DNA of 64,000 nucleotides, from contig NC_009943.1 in NCBI RefSeq assembly GCF_000018405.1, positions 3,723,001-3,787,000 on the forward strand, in the 5' to 3' direction. The notes under the pieces are model-generated. The model did not search any database. It worked only from the letters and a program-made list of their open reading frames with translations, and was not told the DNA's origin. A program made the position numbers and the translations under genes. This DNA is from Desulfosudis oleivorans Hxd3. GTDB lineage: Bacteria > Desulfobacterota > Desulfobacteria > Desulfobacterales > Desulfosudaceae. The first letter of the stretch is position 1; every line of letters begins with the position of its first letter. This document shows positions 51,528 to 60,292 of the stretch, piece after piece.

Positions 51528-52016
51528 TTACAGGCTTCTGATGAGTTTGGCCTCTATCGTTTTTGAAAATTTTTCTATCCAAGTTATATTGCTCTCCGTA
51601 TCAATTTCGCCTTTTTCAATATATTCGATCCAAGCCCCTCCCCTGCCTGCAATACTGACAAGCCTCTCCTCGTTATCATCGTTAAAAATTTGAGAGGAAA
51701 CAATCAAAATCGGAACATCATAATAGTCACTATTGCCACTCTCGGGCCGAAGAAGTCTATCCATTATAACCCAGCCAGCACGGAAACCTTCCTCTGTTGG
51801 AGCATCGTCAATATCTATGGATAATAAAGTTTTGACACTGTACAACATTATATCTACAATAATTAGCACTATTTCGTTCTTATGTTGCTCCAATAGATCA
51901 TTTAAGCGATTTACAGTAGCAACTGCATAGACTTTAAAAGATTTATCTCTAAGGAATCTAATTTGTGATGAAACGGTATCTGGCCGATCCTCAATCCAAA
52001 TAATAATCTTCTCCAT
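51528..52016 (-). CDS. Stand-alone receiver (REC) domain protein
   Basis: 162 residues, a single response-regulator receiver domain with no DNA-binding output. The conserved residues are present: the acidic pair E9-D10 (IIIWIEDRP), phospho-acceptor D55 (LIIVDIML), S107/S108 (ILIVSSQ) and K135 (WIEYIEKGE). An insertion of about 15 residues (SIDIDDAPTEEGF) follows the phospho-site. AGGAG precedes the ATG. It follows the histidine kinase with a 15-base gap and is its likely partner; signal output must then go through protein contact, perhaps with the membrane protein encoded next. Confidence 0.8.
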   Translation of the reverse strand: MEKIIIWIEDRPDTVSSQIRFLRDKSFKVYAVATVNRLNDLLEQHKNEIVLIIVDIMLYSVKTLLSIDIDDAPTEEGFRAGWVIMDRLLRPESGNSDYYDVPILIVSSQIFNDDNEERLVSIAGRGGAWIEYIEKGEIDTESNITWIEKFSKTIEAKLIRSL

Positions 52017-52031
52017 GTTTCTCCTCCAAAA

Positions 52032-55000
52032 CTAACCTTCTTTTAACATAATTTTTTTGGGGAATGAAAGAATAAACGTAAAAGCACTATAACCGTCCTC
52101 CTCAGGCCGGATATCAACCGTAAGCTCTCCATAATATTGTTCCGCATAATGTCTCGCAATACCCAGTCCCTTTCCTTTGCCATCTATATTTTCAGCATTA
52201 GCCCCACGAACCCCATCGTTGAAAATACTATACTCTTCTTCTACTGATGAAAGGCTTTTGGCTATATTTGATAAATGAAACTCAATTGTATACTTATTTA
52301 CAAACACCTTCAGCCCTATTAAACTTTTTTGCCGTGCATACTTAACGGCATTTAAAATTAAATTACTGAGTATGTCTCGCAATCGGATAGAAGCTATTGT
52401 TAAATATGGCCCTTGAGTTGGGCCATCATAGGATTCACTTATTTCCTTATCTTTTCTATCTGTCCAGGTCGGGCGGAAAGTCTCATTGTAAATGTTGCGG
52501 AAATTAACAACTTCACTTTTTACTTCGTCAACGACTTTATCTATTATGTTATAATATGAGTCTGCAATAGAACCCCTCTCCATATCCCCTAAATCTTTAC
52601 TTTGGATTTTTTCTACTAATTTATGCAAAGTAGAGGCATATGATTTTATGTCGTCTAAAATTCGGGAAACAGGGCTCTTGCTCCCTACTGGTCCAATTTT
52701 AAAATTGGTTAACGCCGGCGGTAAATGAATATATAGATCTTCAACCCTCAGCATGATAATATCGACTTTTTGTTTTAGTTCATGTTGTAAGATGTCGTTG
52801 AAATGCTCCCTTATAATGGTTTGGACTGCGATAGCATCAAGTATTATCGCTAAATAATCCGCCATAAATACAAGGATTGATTTCCACGTATCCTCTAGTT
52901 CTTCGTCCTGGTCCTTATAGTATAATGTTAAAACACCTACAAATTCAGAATTTTGTAACCGTTTTACTGGTATGATTGTAATTGATTTTATCCCATTTCT
53001 TTTTAGCCAATCTCTATTATATCCCTTCTTAAACCAGTCAGGGTCCTCTCCATATTTTTTCCAAATAGGGAAATTAGTATACCTCTTTTTTAACATTTCT
53101 TCAGAGTTAATATTATAGAATAGGCTACTCTCATCCTTGATATTGATTGATAACCCCTTGGGGTTTTCTTTTTTTAATCTTTCTAGTTCTGATCTATTAT
53201 CGCACCATCCCTTAGGTTTGATTGAGTTCATCCTATTTTTATCTTGAGTCCAAAAAACGGCAGAATATGCTAAAAATATTTCAGAAAAAACTTGGCACAC
53301 TTTGTGATATTTCTGAATATCATCTATTTGGGGGTCCAACGTGTTATCCATTAATACCCCAAGTTTGTACATTAATAGTGCTTGATATAAATATGGGGTT
53401 ATCATTTTCGCAAATCTTCTTAGTAGGAGGACATTTTGTTTTCGGAACTGATAGGGCGCGAAGCCTGATACACCTAAAACACCTAATACCCTATTATTAA
53501 CTTCTAAAGGAATGCTTATCCCACACTTTAGAACCTTACAAAAATCATGTATGAGCTCCTCGCCATCTGGATCAAATCTATAGTTGTCGCCATCTACCTT
53601 GACAGCTCTACAAAAACTTTCCTTTCTATTTCGTATAACACGATAATTCATGCTTTGGGTTCGCTGAGCATCATCAGGCTTGATACTCTCAACAGACGAA
53701 AGGATTTTGAATAATTGTGTTTTCTTGTCTTGGTCTCTTTCATCGATATAATATCCAACAAGCTTGACTACCTCTGTGCTATAATTATAAATATAAACAT
53801 TGCAGATATCTGAGTTGAGCAATGATACAATTTCTTCTGCTACTCGATTACATAAATATTGTAAATATCCTTTTCTATCTCGGCTTAACTGGAGTGGCAT
53901 AAGCCCAAACCTCTGCCGCAATTTGTTGAAGAGCAGCACAATCCTTTCTTGCGAGTATGTCTCTTCAGTCGAGACTAAGCGTGCGAAAGAAGTTCTATAG
54001 TATCTATTAAGGGTTTCTTCAAAATCTTTGATGAGGTTTATTCTTTTATTTTTCGTGACTCGGTTATAAATTGAAGAAAACAAGTTTTCCCCTTGATTAT
54101 CACTTTTCACATATAGTTTTGAGCCATCCTCGGTATGCCTTCCAGCTTGAAGGAGCTCCAAAATCCATTTTTCTGACCAATAAGATATTAACTGATACTT
54201 TTCCAGTGCATTCGAGTCTACAGGAATATATATTCTTGATTTTTTATTAGGTATTTTTTCCCAGCGGTTGAGTTGGAAAGCATAAGGTTTATTTCTGACC
54301 GGCTGATATTTCTTTGAATTAAGGACCCAACTTGCAAGCGCAATACTTCGACAAATACACCTTCTGAGGGTTAGATCGGCATGGAACCTTGTATTCAATA
54401 ATGTCTCATATGAAGATGTGATCCGATGAAGGTCACATGCGATATCCTCCTCACTCCACCAAGGCCTCATGGACCCCAAAAAGGGGACCTTATCTTTAAT
54501 CGCTTTTAACTGGTCTTGATCTTTTGGGTCTATAAAATTAACTTTACTGATTCTACTTAGAAACCCATCAAGGATTTCTTCTTGAAAAGCACCACCTGTA
54601 TTAACACTCGGTGACCTAAAAACAGGCCCCACAGTAACGATAAAATCTATTCCCATGATTTGGATTTGTTTAATGCCTACCAAAAAATATTCTAAGTAAT
54701 GGGCGACCATGTGGTCCAAATTCTTTTCTTTTAACTCCGATATCCATGTATAGAACAGGACTTGTTCCAAAGTTCTAAAACATGTATTCAGACGGAAATC
54801 GGCGATTAATGGATGCGTATAGCTTGCCCTGGTGACCCACGGAGAGTTTTTCCTGATATTAAAATATGTTAGAAGACAATCTTCCCCGTTTTTTTTATTC
54901 GCTTCTTCTCTAAGTTTTATTAACCCTTGGAAGGGGTCCTTTTCATAATTTTTGAATTCCTCCCATGCTGAAGGTTTATTGTTTTTAAACCGCTCCCAAA

Positions 55001-55142
55001 TTTTTTCTGCATTTGAAAAATTATACAGTCTTAGTGGAATAAAACGAAAAACAGATAAAACGTTTTGGGCTGTCTGCAACGCCCATGGTAAATTGTTTTT
55101 GTTGATATGATCTAAAAAAAGATTGGTTTCATCCCTTTCCAT
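52032..55142 (-). CDS. Large GAF-domain histidine kinase
   Basis: 1036 residues from ATG 55142 with GGAGGG upstream. The first 400 residues are a helical domain I do not recognise, including LYNFSNAEKIWERF and PWVTRASYTHPLIADFRL. Two GAF-like domains follow at about 420-590 and 610-770. The kinase end has an H-box HELKQKV, an N-box SNLILNAVKYARQ and a G-box GKGKGLGIARHYAEQYYGEL, so ATP binding and autophosphorylation look intact. There is no membrane segment, so it senses an internal signal. It is the second gene of the four-gene operon, AT-rich, inside the tRNA-Arg island. Confidence 0.82.
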   Translation of the reverse strand: MERDETNLFLDHINKNNLPWALQTAQNVLSVFRFIPLRLYNFSNAEKIWERFKNNKPSAWEEFKNYEKDPFQGLIKLREEANKKNGEDCLLTYFNIRKNSPWVTRASYTHPLIADFRLNTCFRTLEQVLFYTWISELKEKNLDHMVAHYLEYFLVGIKQIQIMGIDFIVTVGPVFRSPSVNTGGAFQEEILDGFLSRISKVNFIDPKDQDQLKAIKDKVPFLGSMRPWWSEEDIACDLHRITSSYETLLNTRFHADLTLRRCICRSIALASWVLNSKKYQPVRNKPYAFQLNRWEKIPNKKSRIYIPVDSNALEKYQLISYWSEKWILELLQAGRHTEDGSKLYVKSDNQGENLFSSIYNRVTKNKRINLIKDFEETLNRYYRTSFARLVSTEETYSQERIVLLFNKLRQRFGLMPLQLSRDRKGYLQYLCNRVAEEIVSLLNSDICNVYIYNYSTEVVKLVGYYIDERDQDKKTQLFKILSSVESIKPDDAQRTQSMNYRVIRNRKESFCRAVKVDGDNYRFDPDGEELIHDFCKVLKCGISIPLEVNNRVLGVLGVSGFAPYQFRKQNVLLLRRFAKMITPYLYQALLMYKLGVLMDNTLDPQIDDIQKYHKVCQVFSEIFLAYSAVFWTQDKNRMNSIKPKGWCDNRSELERLKKENPKGLSINIKDESSLFYNINSEEMLKKRYTNFPIWKKYGEDPDWFKKGYNRDWLKRNGIKSITIIPVKRLQNSEFVGVLTLYYKDQDEELEDTWKSILVFMADYLAIILDAIAVQTIIREHFNDILQHELKQKVDIIMLRVEDLYIHLPPALTNFKIGPVGSKSPVSRILDDIKSYASTLHKLVEKIQSKDLGDMERGSIADSYYNIIDKVVDEVKSEVVNFRNIYNETFRPTWTDRKDKEISESYDGPTQGPYLTIASIRLRDILSNLILNAVKYARQKSLIGLKVFVNKYTIEFHLSNIAKSLSSVEEEYSIFNDGVRGANAENIDGKGKGLGIARHYAEQYYGELTVDIRPEEDGYSAFTFILSFPKKIMLKEG

Positions 55143-55173
55143 AGTCCCTCCGACCACCCGCGACTCAAGTCTA

Positions 55174-55695
55174 TCAATTGCGTATTATGATGGCACCATA
55201 GATTATTAAGTGGGTGACCCACGTTATTTGTAATTTTTGGGGATGGTTTCTTTTCTTGTAGAAAAATCTTGCAAACAGTGTAACTTTATTATTTAAATAT
55301 ATAAAACCATTAACGATGTCAAGATTTTTTTTATTATTTATCCTTGTAAGTTGCACATAATATAAGAAATATCCACCATACCACTTTGGTACCCCTATTT
55401 TGCTTTCTGGCTTTTCTCTCATCACATTAAACAGCGATTCTATTTTGCCTTTGTATTTTTCACCTAGCTTTCTCTCTATGCTATGGATGTTTTTTATCAA
55501 AATTCTTTGGTAGAGAGTAATTTCATTATTTAAAAATACCCCCCTTTCCCCTTCCTCCAATCCATTATATGCTTTATATAACTCAATTATTGAGTGAAGC
55601 TGCGATTCATTCATATCACACAACAGATGGCCTACGAGTCTTCCTTCCTTCATTTTTAGTGTTTTGGGGCATATTTCGCTGTCCTTGCAAAGCAC
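55174..55695 (-). CDS. Uncharacterised first gene of the signalling operon
   Basis: 173 residues, starting at GTG 55695 with a weak AAGAG upstream; later ATG codons at 55653 and 55614 are alternatives. The first half is helical and acidic (MNESQLHSIIELYKAYNGLEEGERGVF). The end holds KVTLFARFFYKKRNHPQKLQITWVTHLII with a hydrophobic stretch near the C-terminus. I recognise no family. It lies 31 bases before the kinase gene in the same direction, so it belongs to the operon. Confidence 0.55.
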   Translation of the reverse strand: MLCKDSEICPKTLKMKEGRLVGHLLCDMNESQLHSIIELYKAYNGLEEGERGVFLNNEITLYQRILIKNIHSIERKLGEKYKGKIESLFNVMREKPESKIGVPKWYGGYFLYYVQLTRINNKKNLDIVNGFIYLNNKVTLFARFFYKKRNHPQKLQITWVTHLIIYGAIIIRN

Positions 55696-55734
55696 AAACT
55701 CTTTTTAAACATATGGACTCCTCATTCCCCCCAC

Positions 55735-55790
55735 TCCCAGTACAACCTCCACAAGCCAACACCGAATCGCCCCCCTTCCCAGTACAACCT
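55735..55790. promoter_or_regulatory. Direct repeat in the divergent promoter region
   Basis: TCCCAGTACAACCT occurs exactly twice, at 55735-55748 and 55777-55790, 42 bases apart (about four helical turns). It lies between the signalling operon and the rightward OB-fold gene, so it is a candidate operator for one or both. Confidence 0.5.
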
Positions 55791-55857
55791 ACTTAAACCC
55801 CGCTATCCTTGTCTTTCTGTAGTTTAAACCCTCAATACAGAGAGAAAGGAGACGCCA

Positions 55858-56124
55858 ATGAACATTTTTATTGGTATCGGCAGCATCGTCGAAGTGAATG
55901 ATGGCGACAAGGTTTTGAAGTTCAGCCTTGCTGTGAGGCAGAACAAGCCCTGTTACGTGACGTGTGTGCTCTTTGAGCCTGATGAACAGGTGAAAGAGTT
56001 TATTGCACACCTGGCGCGTTCGAACCAGATGGTTTGGATACAGGGACGAGTTGCGAGCTATGAATTCAAGAATATCCGGAAAATGGAAATCGTGGTTTAT
56101 GGCCGCAACATCAAACCGTTGTAG
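55858..56124 (+). CDS. Small SSB-like OB-fold protein
   Basis: 88 residues. The strand pattern IGIGSIVEVNDGDKVLKFSLAVRQN, VTCVLFEPDEQVKEFIAHLARSNQMVWIQGRVASYEFKN is that of a short single-stranded-DNA-binding/OB-fold domain (the VxxWIQGRVxxYE segment is SSB-like). AAAGGAG precedes the ATG. It heads a rightward group of small genes next to the recombinase remnant, as often seen in integrative elements. It lacks an acidic C-terminal tail. Confidence 0.65.
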   Translation: MNIFIGIGSIVEVNDGDKVLKFSLAVRQNKPCYVTCVLFEPDEQVKEFIAHLARSNQMVWIQGRVASYEFKNIRKMEIVVYGRNIKPL

Positions 56125-56143
56125 ATCATTCATAGGGGGCGTT

Positions 56144-56482
56144 ATGTGGAACGAACCGACGAGAAAGAAGTTGGGAACTATCCCCCTTCTTTATCAGACA
56201 GAAGGCATTCCGCTGAAGGATAAAAAAATCCATATGCATTTTTTTATCGGCGGGAGTGATTGGTACGTTGCGGAGTATGACCAGGAAGACATCTTCTTTG
56301 GTTTTGCGATACTCAACAATGATTATCAGATGGCAGAATGGGGATATGTGAGCTTTTCGGAGCTGAAATCGATCAAATTCCATGGATTGGAGATTGATTG
56401 TGAACCGAACTGGAAAGTGAAAAGAGCAGTGGAGATCCAAAAAATCTGCAAAGCACAGGGCTGGCGATATGTGAAAGCATAA
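56144..56482 (+). CDS. DUF2958-like protein
   Basis: 112 residues from ATG 56144, with AGGGGG upstream. The sequence TIPLLYQTEGIPLKDKKIHMHFFIGGSDWYVAEYDQEDIFFGFAILNND followed by AEWGYVSFSELKSI matches the pattern I know for DUF2958 proteins, which occur on plasmids and integrative elements. The function is unknown. It follows the OB-fold gene by 19 bases. Confidence 0.7.
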   Translation: MWNEPTRKKLGTIPLLYQTEGIPLKDKKIHMHFFIGGSDWYVAEYDQEDIFFGFAILNNDYQMAEWGYVSFSELKSIKFHGLEIDCEPNWKVKRAVEIQKICKAQGWRYVKA

Positions 56483-56555
56483 GCCGGCAAGTCTTACCAA
56501 CCAGAAAGCCCTTGGGAGAAATCCTGAGGGCTTTTTTATTCGGAAAGGAGTCCAT

Positions 56556-56738
56556 ATGGGCAGGTTTGAAAAGTATGAGGACACGGAGATCCTTCGGGAG
56601 GTCATCAAGAAGCTTAAAAACAAAAAATGCCGGCTTGACTGCGGGCATCATGTGACCTTCGGGTCTAATCTCGGGCAGGACATTACGATCCGAAACGGGA
56701 AAGAGCCGAAGATTATCTGTTCGCAGTGCGGGTATTAG
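56556..56738 (+). CDS. Small cysteine-containing protein
   Basis: 60 residues. AAGGAG precedes the ATG. The first half is a charged helix (EDTEILREVIKKLKNKKC). CGHHVTF, then CSQCGY at the end, could bind one zinc ion through Cys and His. Nothing else is recognised. It sits in a tight run of island genes. Confidence 0.5.
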   Translation: MGRFEKYEDTEILREVIKKLKNKKCRLDCGHHVTFGSNLGQDITIRNGKEPKIICSQCGY

Positions 56739-56750
56739 AAAGGAGCTGAC

Positions 56751-56900
56751 ATGGAATTTTGTCCAGAGTGTGGATCCCAGTTGATCCATACTGACGACTA
56801 TGATCTTTGTCCATGCTGCGGTTATTACGCCTGCGGCTGTCTGGCTTGCAACCCCTTAGATAAAGGAGACGGCGATGTACAGTCCGAGGATAGCGCCTGA
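56751..56900 (+). CDS. Tiny zinc-ribbon protein
   Basis: 49 residues: CPECGSQ at residue 4, CPCCGYYACGCLAC from about residue 20. That is enough cysteines for a zinc ribbon and perhaps a second site. AAAGGAG lies before the ATG. Its end overlaps the next small gene by 26 bases, in another frame. It is probably a regulatory or nucleic-acid-binding accessory protein of the island. Confidence 0.5.
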   Translation: MEFCPECGSQLIHTDDYDLCPCCGYYACGCLACNPLDKGDGDVQSEDSA

Positions 56901-57054
56901 ACAGGTGAGAATGTTGTACCTTCTCAAGAGGGCATACGCCGGCATGGGGGTTAGAAAGCCCATGACCAGGATTGTAAAAGAAGCACTGGATGAGTATCTG
57001 CCAAAGATTAGTGCAGAGATGCAATCCATGGGGAACGAGGTTGCCCCTGAATAA
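56875..57054 (+). CDS. Small ribbon-helix-helix-like protein
   Basis: 59 residues. RIAPEQVRMLYLLKRAYAGMGVRKPMTRIVKEALDEYL matches the helix-turn-helix spacing of RHH/CopG-type regulators that begin with a strand such as xxRIxPEQ. AAAGGAG precedes the ATG. It overlaps the zinc-ribbon gene. A DNA-binding role in controlling the island is likely but unproven. Confidence 0.5.
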   Translation: MYSPRIAPEQVRMLYLLKRAYAGMGVRKPMTRIVKEALDEYLPKISAEMQSMGNEVAPE

Positions 57055-57336
57055 CCTCAAAATCAGGGCACGGTAAACCGTGCCCGTTTATATTCTCCGG
57101 TATCAGCATCGGAGAGTTCTGATTCCGGCCGGTTCACCCATTCTGATACAGGCCTTATAAAGTTTGTTTTCCCGGTATATGTATGGTTAAAAAAAATCTG
57201 GAAACAAATGTCAAAGAGGCGGTGATAGAGATAAAAAATTCGGTGGTGGAGATCAAGAAGTCCGTGAAGAGTATCTACGACGTCATTAACGATATGATTT
57301 TGAGCCTGTATCACGTCATAACCGACAGGCGTAACT
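57055..57336. other. Gene-poor stretch before the recombinase remnant
   Basis: One open frame at 57183-57380 encodes a possible amphipathic helix (VIEIKNSVVEIKKSVKSI), but it has no ribosome-binding site and ends in the recombinase remnant, so I do not call it. No other structure seen. Confidence 0.35.
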
Positions 57337-57648
57337 TTGGGGATGGTTTCTACGGGAACGACTATCGGGTATGGATATAAAAGGGATAGGAAGTATGTGC
57401 AGAAATGGGAAGGCACGCTGCCTCCAGGTCCCATATTCCATGATTTCAGACGGACTGCTGTAAGGAACATGGTCCGGGCGGGGGTGCCTGAACGAGTCGC
57501 CATGATGATTTCTGGTCACAAGACACGGTCTGTTTTTGACAGATACAACATTGTCAATGATGCTGATTTAAAAGAGGCGTCAAAAAGGTATCAGGCCTAC
57601 CTTGAGGAACAGAAAAAAAATTGTCATGGGCACAATTTGCCATTTTGA
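57337..57648 (+). pseudogene. C-terminal remnant of a tyrosine recombinase (integrase)
   Basis: The last 75 codons match the C-terminal end of phage-type integrases: [40 protein letters not shown], with the RxxxxN, SGHKT and catalytic tyrosine (DRY) positions. The N-terminal domains and the first catalytic arginine are missing, and the start of the open frame is unrelated sequence. It ends 46 bases before tRNA-Arg, the usual place for an island integrase. It is therefore inactive by itself. Confidence 0.85.
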
Positions 57649-57694
57649 GGACAAAGACAGGGCCGCCAAATGTAGCTAACCCATTGATTTTATT

Positions 57695-57771
<77 letters not shown>

Positions 57772-57821
57772 GAATGGAACCGGTGCCGGTTGTATGTGAA
57801 CGGCGCCGGTCAGGGGTAAAA

Positions 57822-57898
57822 TGGGGTGAGTGATGGGACTTGAACCCACGACCCTCAGGGCCACAACCTGATGCTCTGCCAACTGAGCTACACCCACC
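57822..57898 (-). tRNA. tRNA-His (anticodon GUG)
   Basis: Seventy-seven bases with the extra 5' G typical of tRNA-His and an encoded CCA. Acceptor GGTGGGTG, D-arm GCTCAGTTGGCAGAGC, anticodon loop TTGTGGC (GUG), T-arm CGTGGGTTCAAGTCCCAT. It lies 50 bases upstream of tRNA-Arg in the same direction. Confidence 0.95.
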
Positions 57899-57982
57899 AT
57901 ATGAGATGCTATCTTCTAGCATCAAGCCGATTCGGTTTCAAGCAAATTTGTGTATTTTTTAAAAGGGTCGCCGCCCGAGCCA

Positions 57983-58870
57983 TCAATCGAAATACGCTTC
58001 CATGTGTTTAAGGAAAAACGCGGCCTTTGACTTGGCAATATCGGTCAGCACCGGGCTTTCCGGCAGAATGTCCGGATCAGCGGCAATCACGCCTTCCAGC
58101 TTTTTCACAAAGGACTCCCGGTCGTGTACCTGGGTATCCAGAAACCGGGCCTCAAACACATCCACCAGCAGAAGCCGGTCGCCGGTCACGGCCCTGGCCC
58201 GGTCAAACATCGCCTGGGAGGCCTCCGGCCCGCCGCCCACGCCGAAAAAGTCGGGAATAAAGGAGTAGTAGACACCGAGAAAGGCATTGCCCATACCGAA
58301 AAAGTAGGTCTCGTCCAGTTCCAGGGAGCGTTTTACCATGGCCACGGCATCGGCCAGCTCCACCAGGGCCTCCGGGTCGGTCATGTTCTGCAGAATCCAC
58401 AGCCCCTGGCTCAGTCCGGTCCAGCTCAGGGCCTCCATGTAGGTCTTGTCCATATCGGCCACCAGTTCCGGAATGTTTTTCCCCTGTTCAAGTCCTTTTC
58501 GGAAATTCCGGTTGGTTTTAAGGGCACGAAGCCCATACTCCTTGCTGATGGCATATAATTCAGTGGCATAGACGGGATCTTCATCCTCCACCAGCAGGCC
58601 GTAGGCGCAGTAGATAAAAGCGCCTTTTTCCAGGTAGACCCGGTTGGTGGGTGATATGCGAATCAGGGCCGAGACCAGCAGGCCATTGGCGGCAATGCCC
58701 TCGCGAATGGCCCGGGCGCTCTGCGTGCCAACGGTCTCTTCCACCATCTGGGTGACAAACGGGGAAACAAAATCGGCCTGCATTCGGAAAATCAACGCAC
58801 AGCCGGTGCAGGTAACGGTCAACATGCCCGCCAGCACCAGCATGGCCACTGTTTGTTGAAATTTTTTCAT
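57983..58870 (-). CDS. TRAP transporter TatT-type lipoprotein
   Basis: 295 residues from ATG 58870 (GGAGTC at a better distance than for the ATG two codons upstream). The N-terminus MKKFQQTVAMLVLAGMLTVTCTGC carries a lipoprotein signal ending at a cysteine. The rest is helical, with repeats like the TPR-like fold of Treponema TatT (Tp0956): EDPVYATELYAISKEYGLRALK and FFGMGNAFLGVYYSFIPDFFGVG. TatT pairs with a DctP-like binding protein to deliver ligands to a TRAP transporter. It lies downstream of dctM in the same operon, separated by a family B repeat. Confidence 0.82.
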   Translation of the reverse strand: MKKFQQTVAMLVLAGMLTVTCTGCALIFRMQADFVSPFVTQMVEETVGTQSARAIREGIAANGLLVSALIRISPTNRVYLEKGAFIYCAYGLLVEDEDPVYATELYAISKEYGLRALKTNRNFRKGLEQGKNIPELVADMDKTYMEALSWTGLSQGLWILQNMTDPEALVELADAVAMVKRSLELDETYFFGMGNAFLGVYYSFIPDFFGVGGGPEASQAMFDRARAVTGDRLLLVDVFEARFLDTQVHDRESFVKKLEGVIAADPDILPESPVLTDIAKSKAAFFLKHMEAYFD

Positions 58871-58883
58871 ATCCATGACTCCA

Positions 58884-58941
58884 GACGGCTTTGTAAAAAG
58901 TTCAAGTTAAACGCAGAAATTGGACTTTTTACAAAGCCGTC
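58884..58941. repeat. Dispersed repeat family B, compact inverted copy
   Basis: GACGGCTTTGTAAAAAGTT (left) and the inverse ACTTTTTACAAAGCCGTC (right) pair at 21 of 22 positions around a 14-base loop. It overlaps the stop codon of dctM and separates it from tatT, so the hairpin could damp read-through or protect the upstream message. Confidence 0.75.
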
Positions 58942-60247
58942 AAAATTGAAGTACCGGCACTCTCTTGCCCGACAGTTCCACCAGCCACAGCGACAGGGCC
59001 GGAAAATAGCTGATCAGCAGAAGGGCCGCCACCAGCAGGGCCAGAAACGGAATTACCATACGATATAGCCTTACAATGGGGATGTCAAACCGCAGGCTGG
59101 AGATAAAAAGGTTGATGCCCACCGGCGGGGTCAGGTAGCCGATCTCCAGGTTGGCCAGAAAAATGATGGCCAGGTGGACCGGGTCGATGTCAAAGGTTGC
59201 GGCCACCGGCGCCACCAGGGGCACCACGATGACGATGGCCGAAAAAATGTCCATCAGGCATCCCACGATCAGCAGAAAAATATTGAGCAGCAGGAGAAAG
59301 AGAATCTTGCTGGAAACATGGGCGGAAACCACCGCCACCAGGCGCTGGGGCACCTGGACATCCACCAGGAAATTGGTCAGGCCCAGGGCCACGGCAAGAA
59401 CGATCAAAATGGCGCCTACCATGACCATACTGTCAATGGCTACGGTAACCAGCTTTTTTGCCGATATCTCCCGGTAGATAAGGCACTCGGTGACCAGAGC
59501 GTACACCGCCGTCACCGATGCCGCCTCGCCCACGGTGATGATGCCGGTGTAAATGCCACCGATCACCACAAAGGGAAGGGGCGCGATCCACTTGATCTCC
59601 CAGAGGGCCGCCCCCAGCCGGGCCAGGGAGAAGGGGGTGGTGGGCACCTGTCGGCCAATGCCGCAGGCCACGCCGAAACCGGCCAGCAGGCAGACGATCA
59701 GAATGCCGGGCAGAATACCGGCAATAAACAGCTCCGTGATGTCCACCCCGGCGACCATGCCGTATATAAGAATGGGCAGGCTGGGCACAAACAGAACGCC
59801 CGAGCTGCCCGAGGCCGTGATCAGGCCCAGGGAGAACCCTTCCGAATACCGGTTGTTGACCAGGGCCGGCAGCAGCAGACCGCCGCAGGCAAGAATCGTG
59901 ATGCCGCTGGCCCCGGTGATGGCGGTAAACACCGTGCAGGCCGCCACCGTTACAATGGCCAGGCCACCGGGAATCCAGCCGGTAAGGGCCTCGGAAAACC
60001 GGATCAGCCGGTCCGCGGACCGGCTCTCCGCAAAAAGGTAGCCGGCAAAGATAAACAGTGGAATGGCGATAAACCCCGGTGCGTTGGCCAGCCGGCACAT
60101 CTCCATCACCGGCACGGCAATGCTTTCCCCGGCCACCAGGCCGAAAAGCAGGACCGTGCCGCCGCCGATGACGGCAAACAAGGGGGCACCGGCCAGGATG
60201 GCAGCCACAAACACAATCACAATGGAGATGGTGATAAGATTTTCCAC
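58940..60247 (-). CDS. dctM: TRAP transporter large permease subunit
   Basis: 435 residues. The start is taken at GTG 60247 (MENLITISIVIV), four codons inside the longest frame, because AGGTGGA lies just upstream and the family starts this way. About twelve membrane segments follow, with the typical ALAGAPLFAVIGGG region, GASGITILACGGLLLPALVNNRYSEGFSLGLITASGSSG, and YLTPPVGINLFISS near the end. It uses the sodium gradient for uptake together with DctP and DctQ. It is the third transporter gene after dctP and dctQ. Confidence 0.92.
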   Translation of the reverse strand: MENLITISIVIVFVAAILAGAPLFAVIGGGTVLLFGLVAGESIAVPVMEMCRLANAPGFIAIPLFIFAGYLFAESRSADRLIRFSEALTGWIPGGLAIVTVAACTVFTAITGASGITILACGGLLLPALVNNRYSEGFSLGLITASGSSGVLFVPSLPILIYGMVAGVDITELFIAGILPGILIVCLLAGFGVACGIGRQVPTTPFSLARLGAALWEIKWIAPLPFVVIGGIYTGIITVGEAASVTAVYALVTECLIYREISAKKLVTVAIDSMVMVGAILIVLAVALGLTNFLVDVQVPQRLVAVVSAHVSSKILFLLLLNIFLLIVGCLMDIFSAIVIVVPLVAPVAATFDIDPVHLAIIFLANLEIGYLTPPVGINLFISSLRFDIPIVRLYRMVIPFLALLVAALLLISYFPALSLWLVELSGKRVPVLQF

Positions 60248-60292
60248 GCAAGCATCCACCTGCCGAACCGACCGGCAACCGGGCGGTCGGGA

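Noticed and set aside
57183-57380. A 65-codon open frame with coiled-coil character
   Set aside because: No ribosome-binding site, no family, and it runs into the recombinase remnant in another frame; may be real but not supportable.
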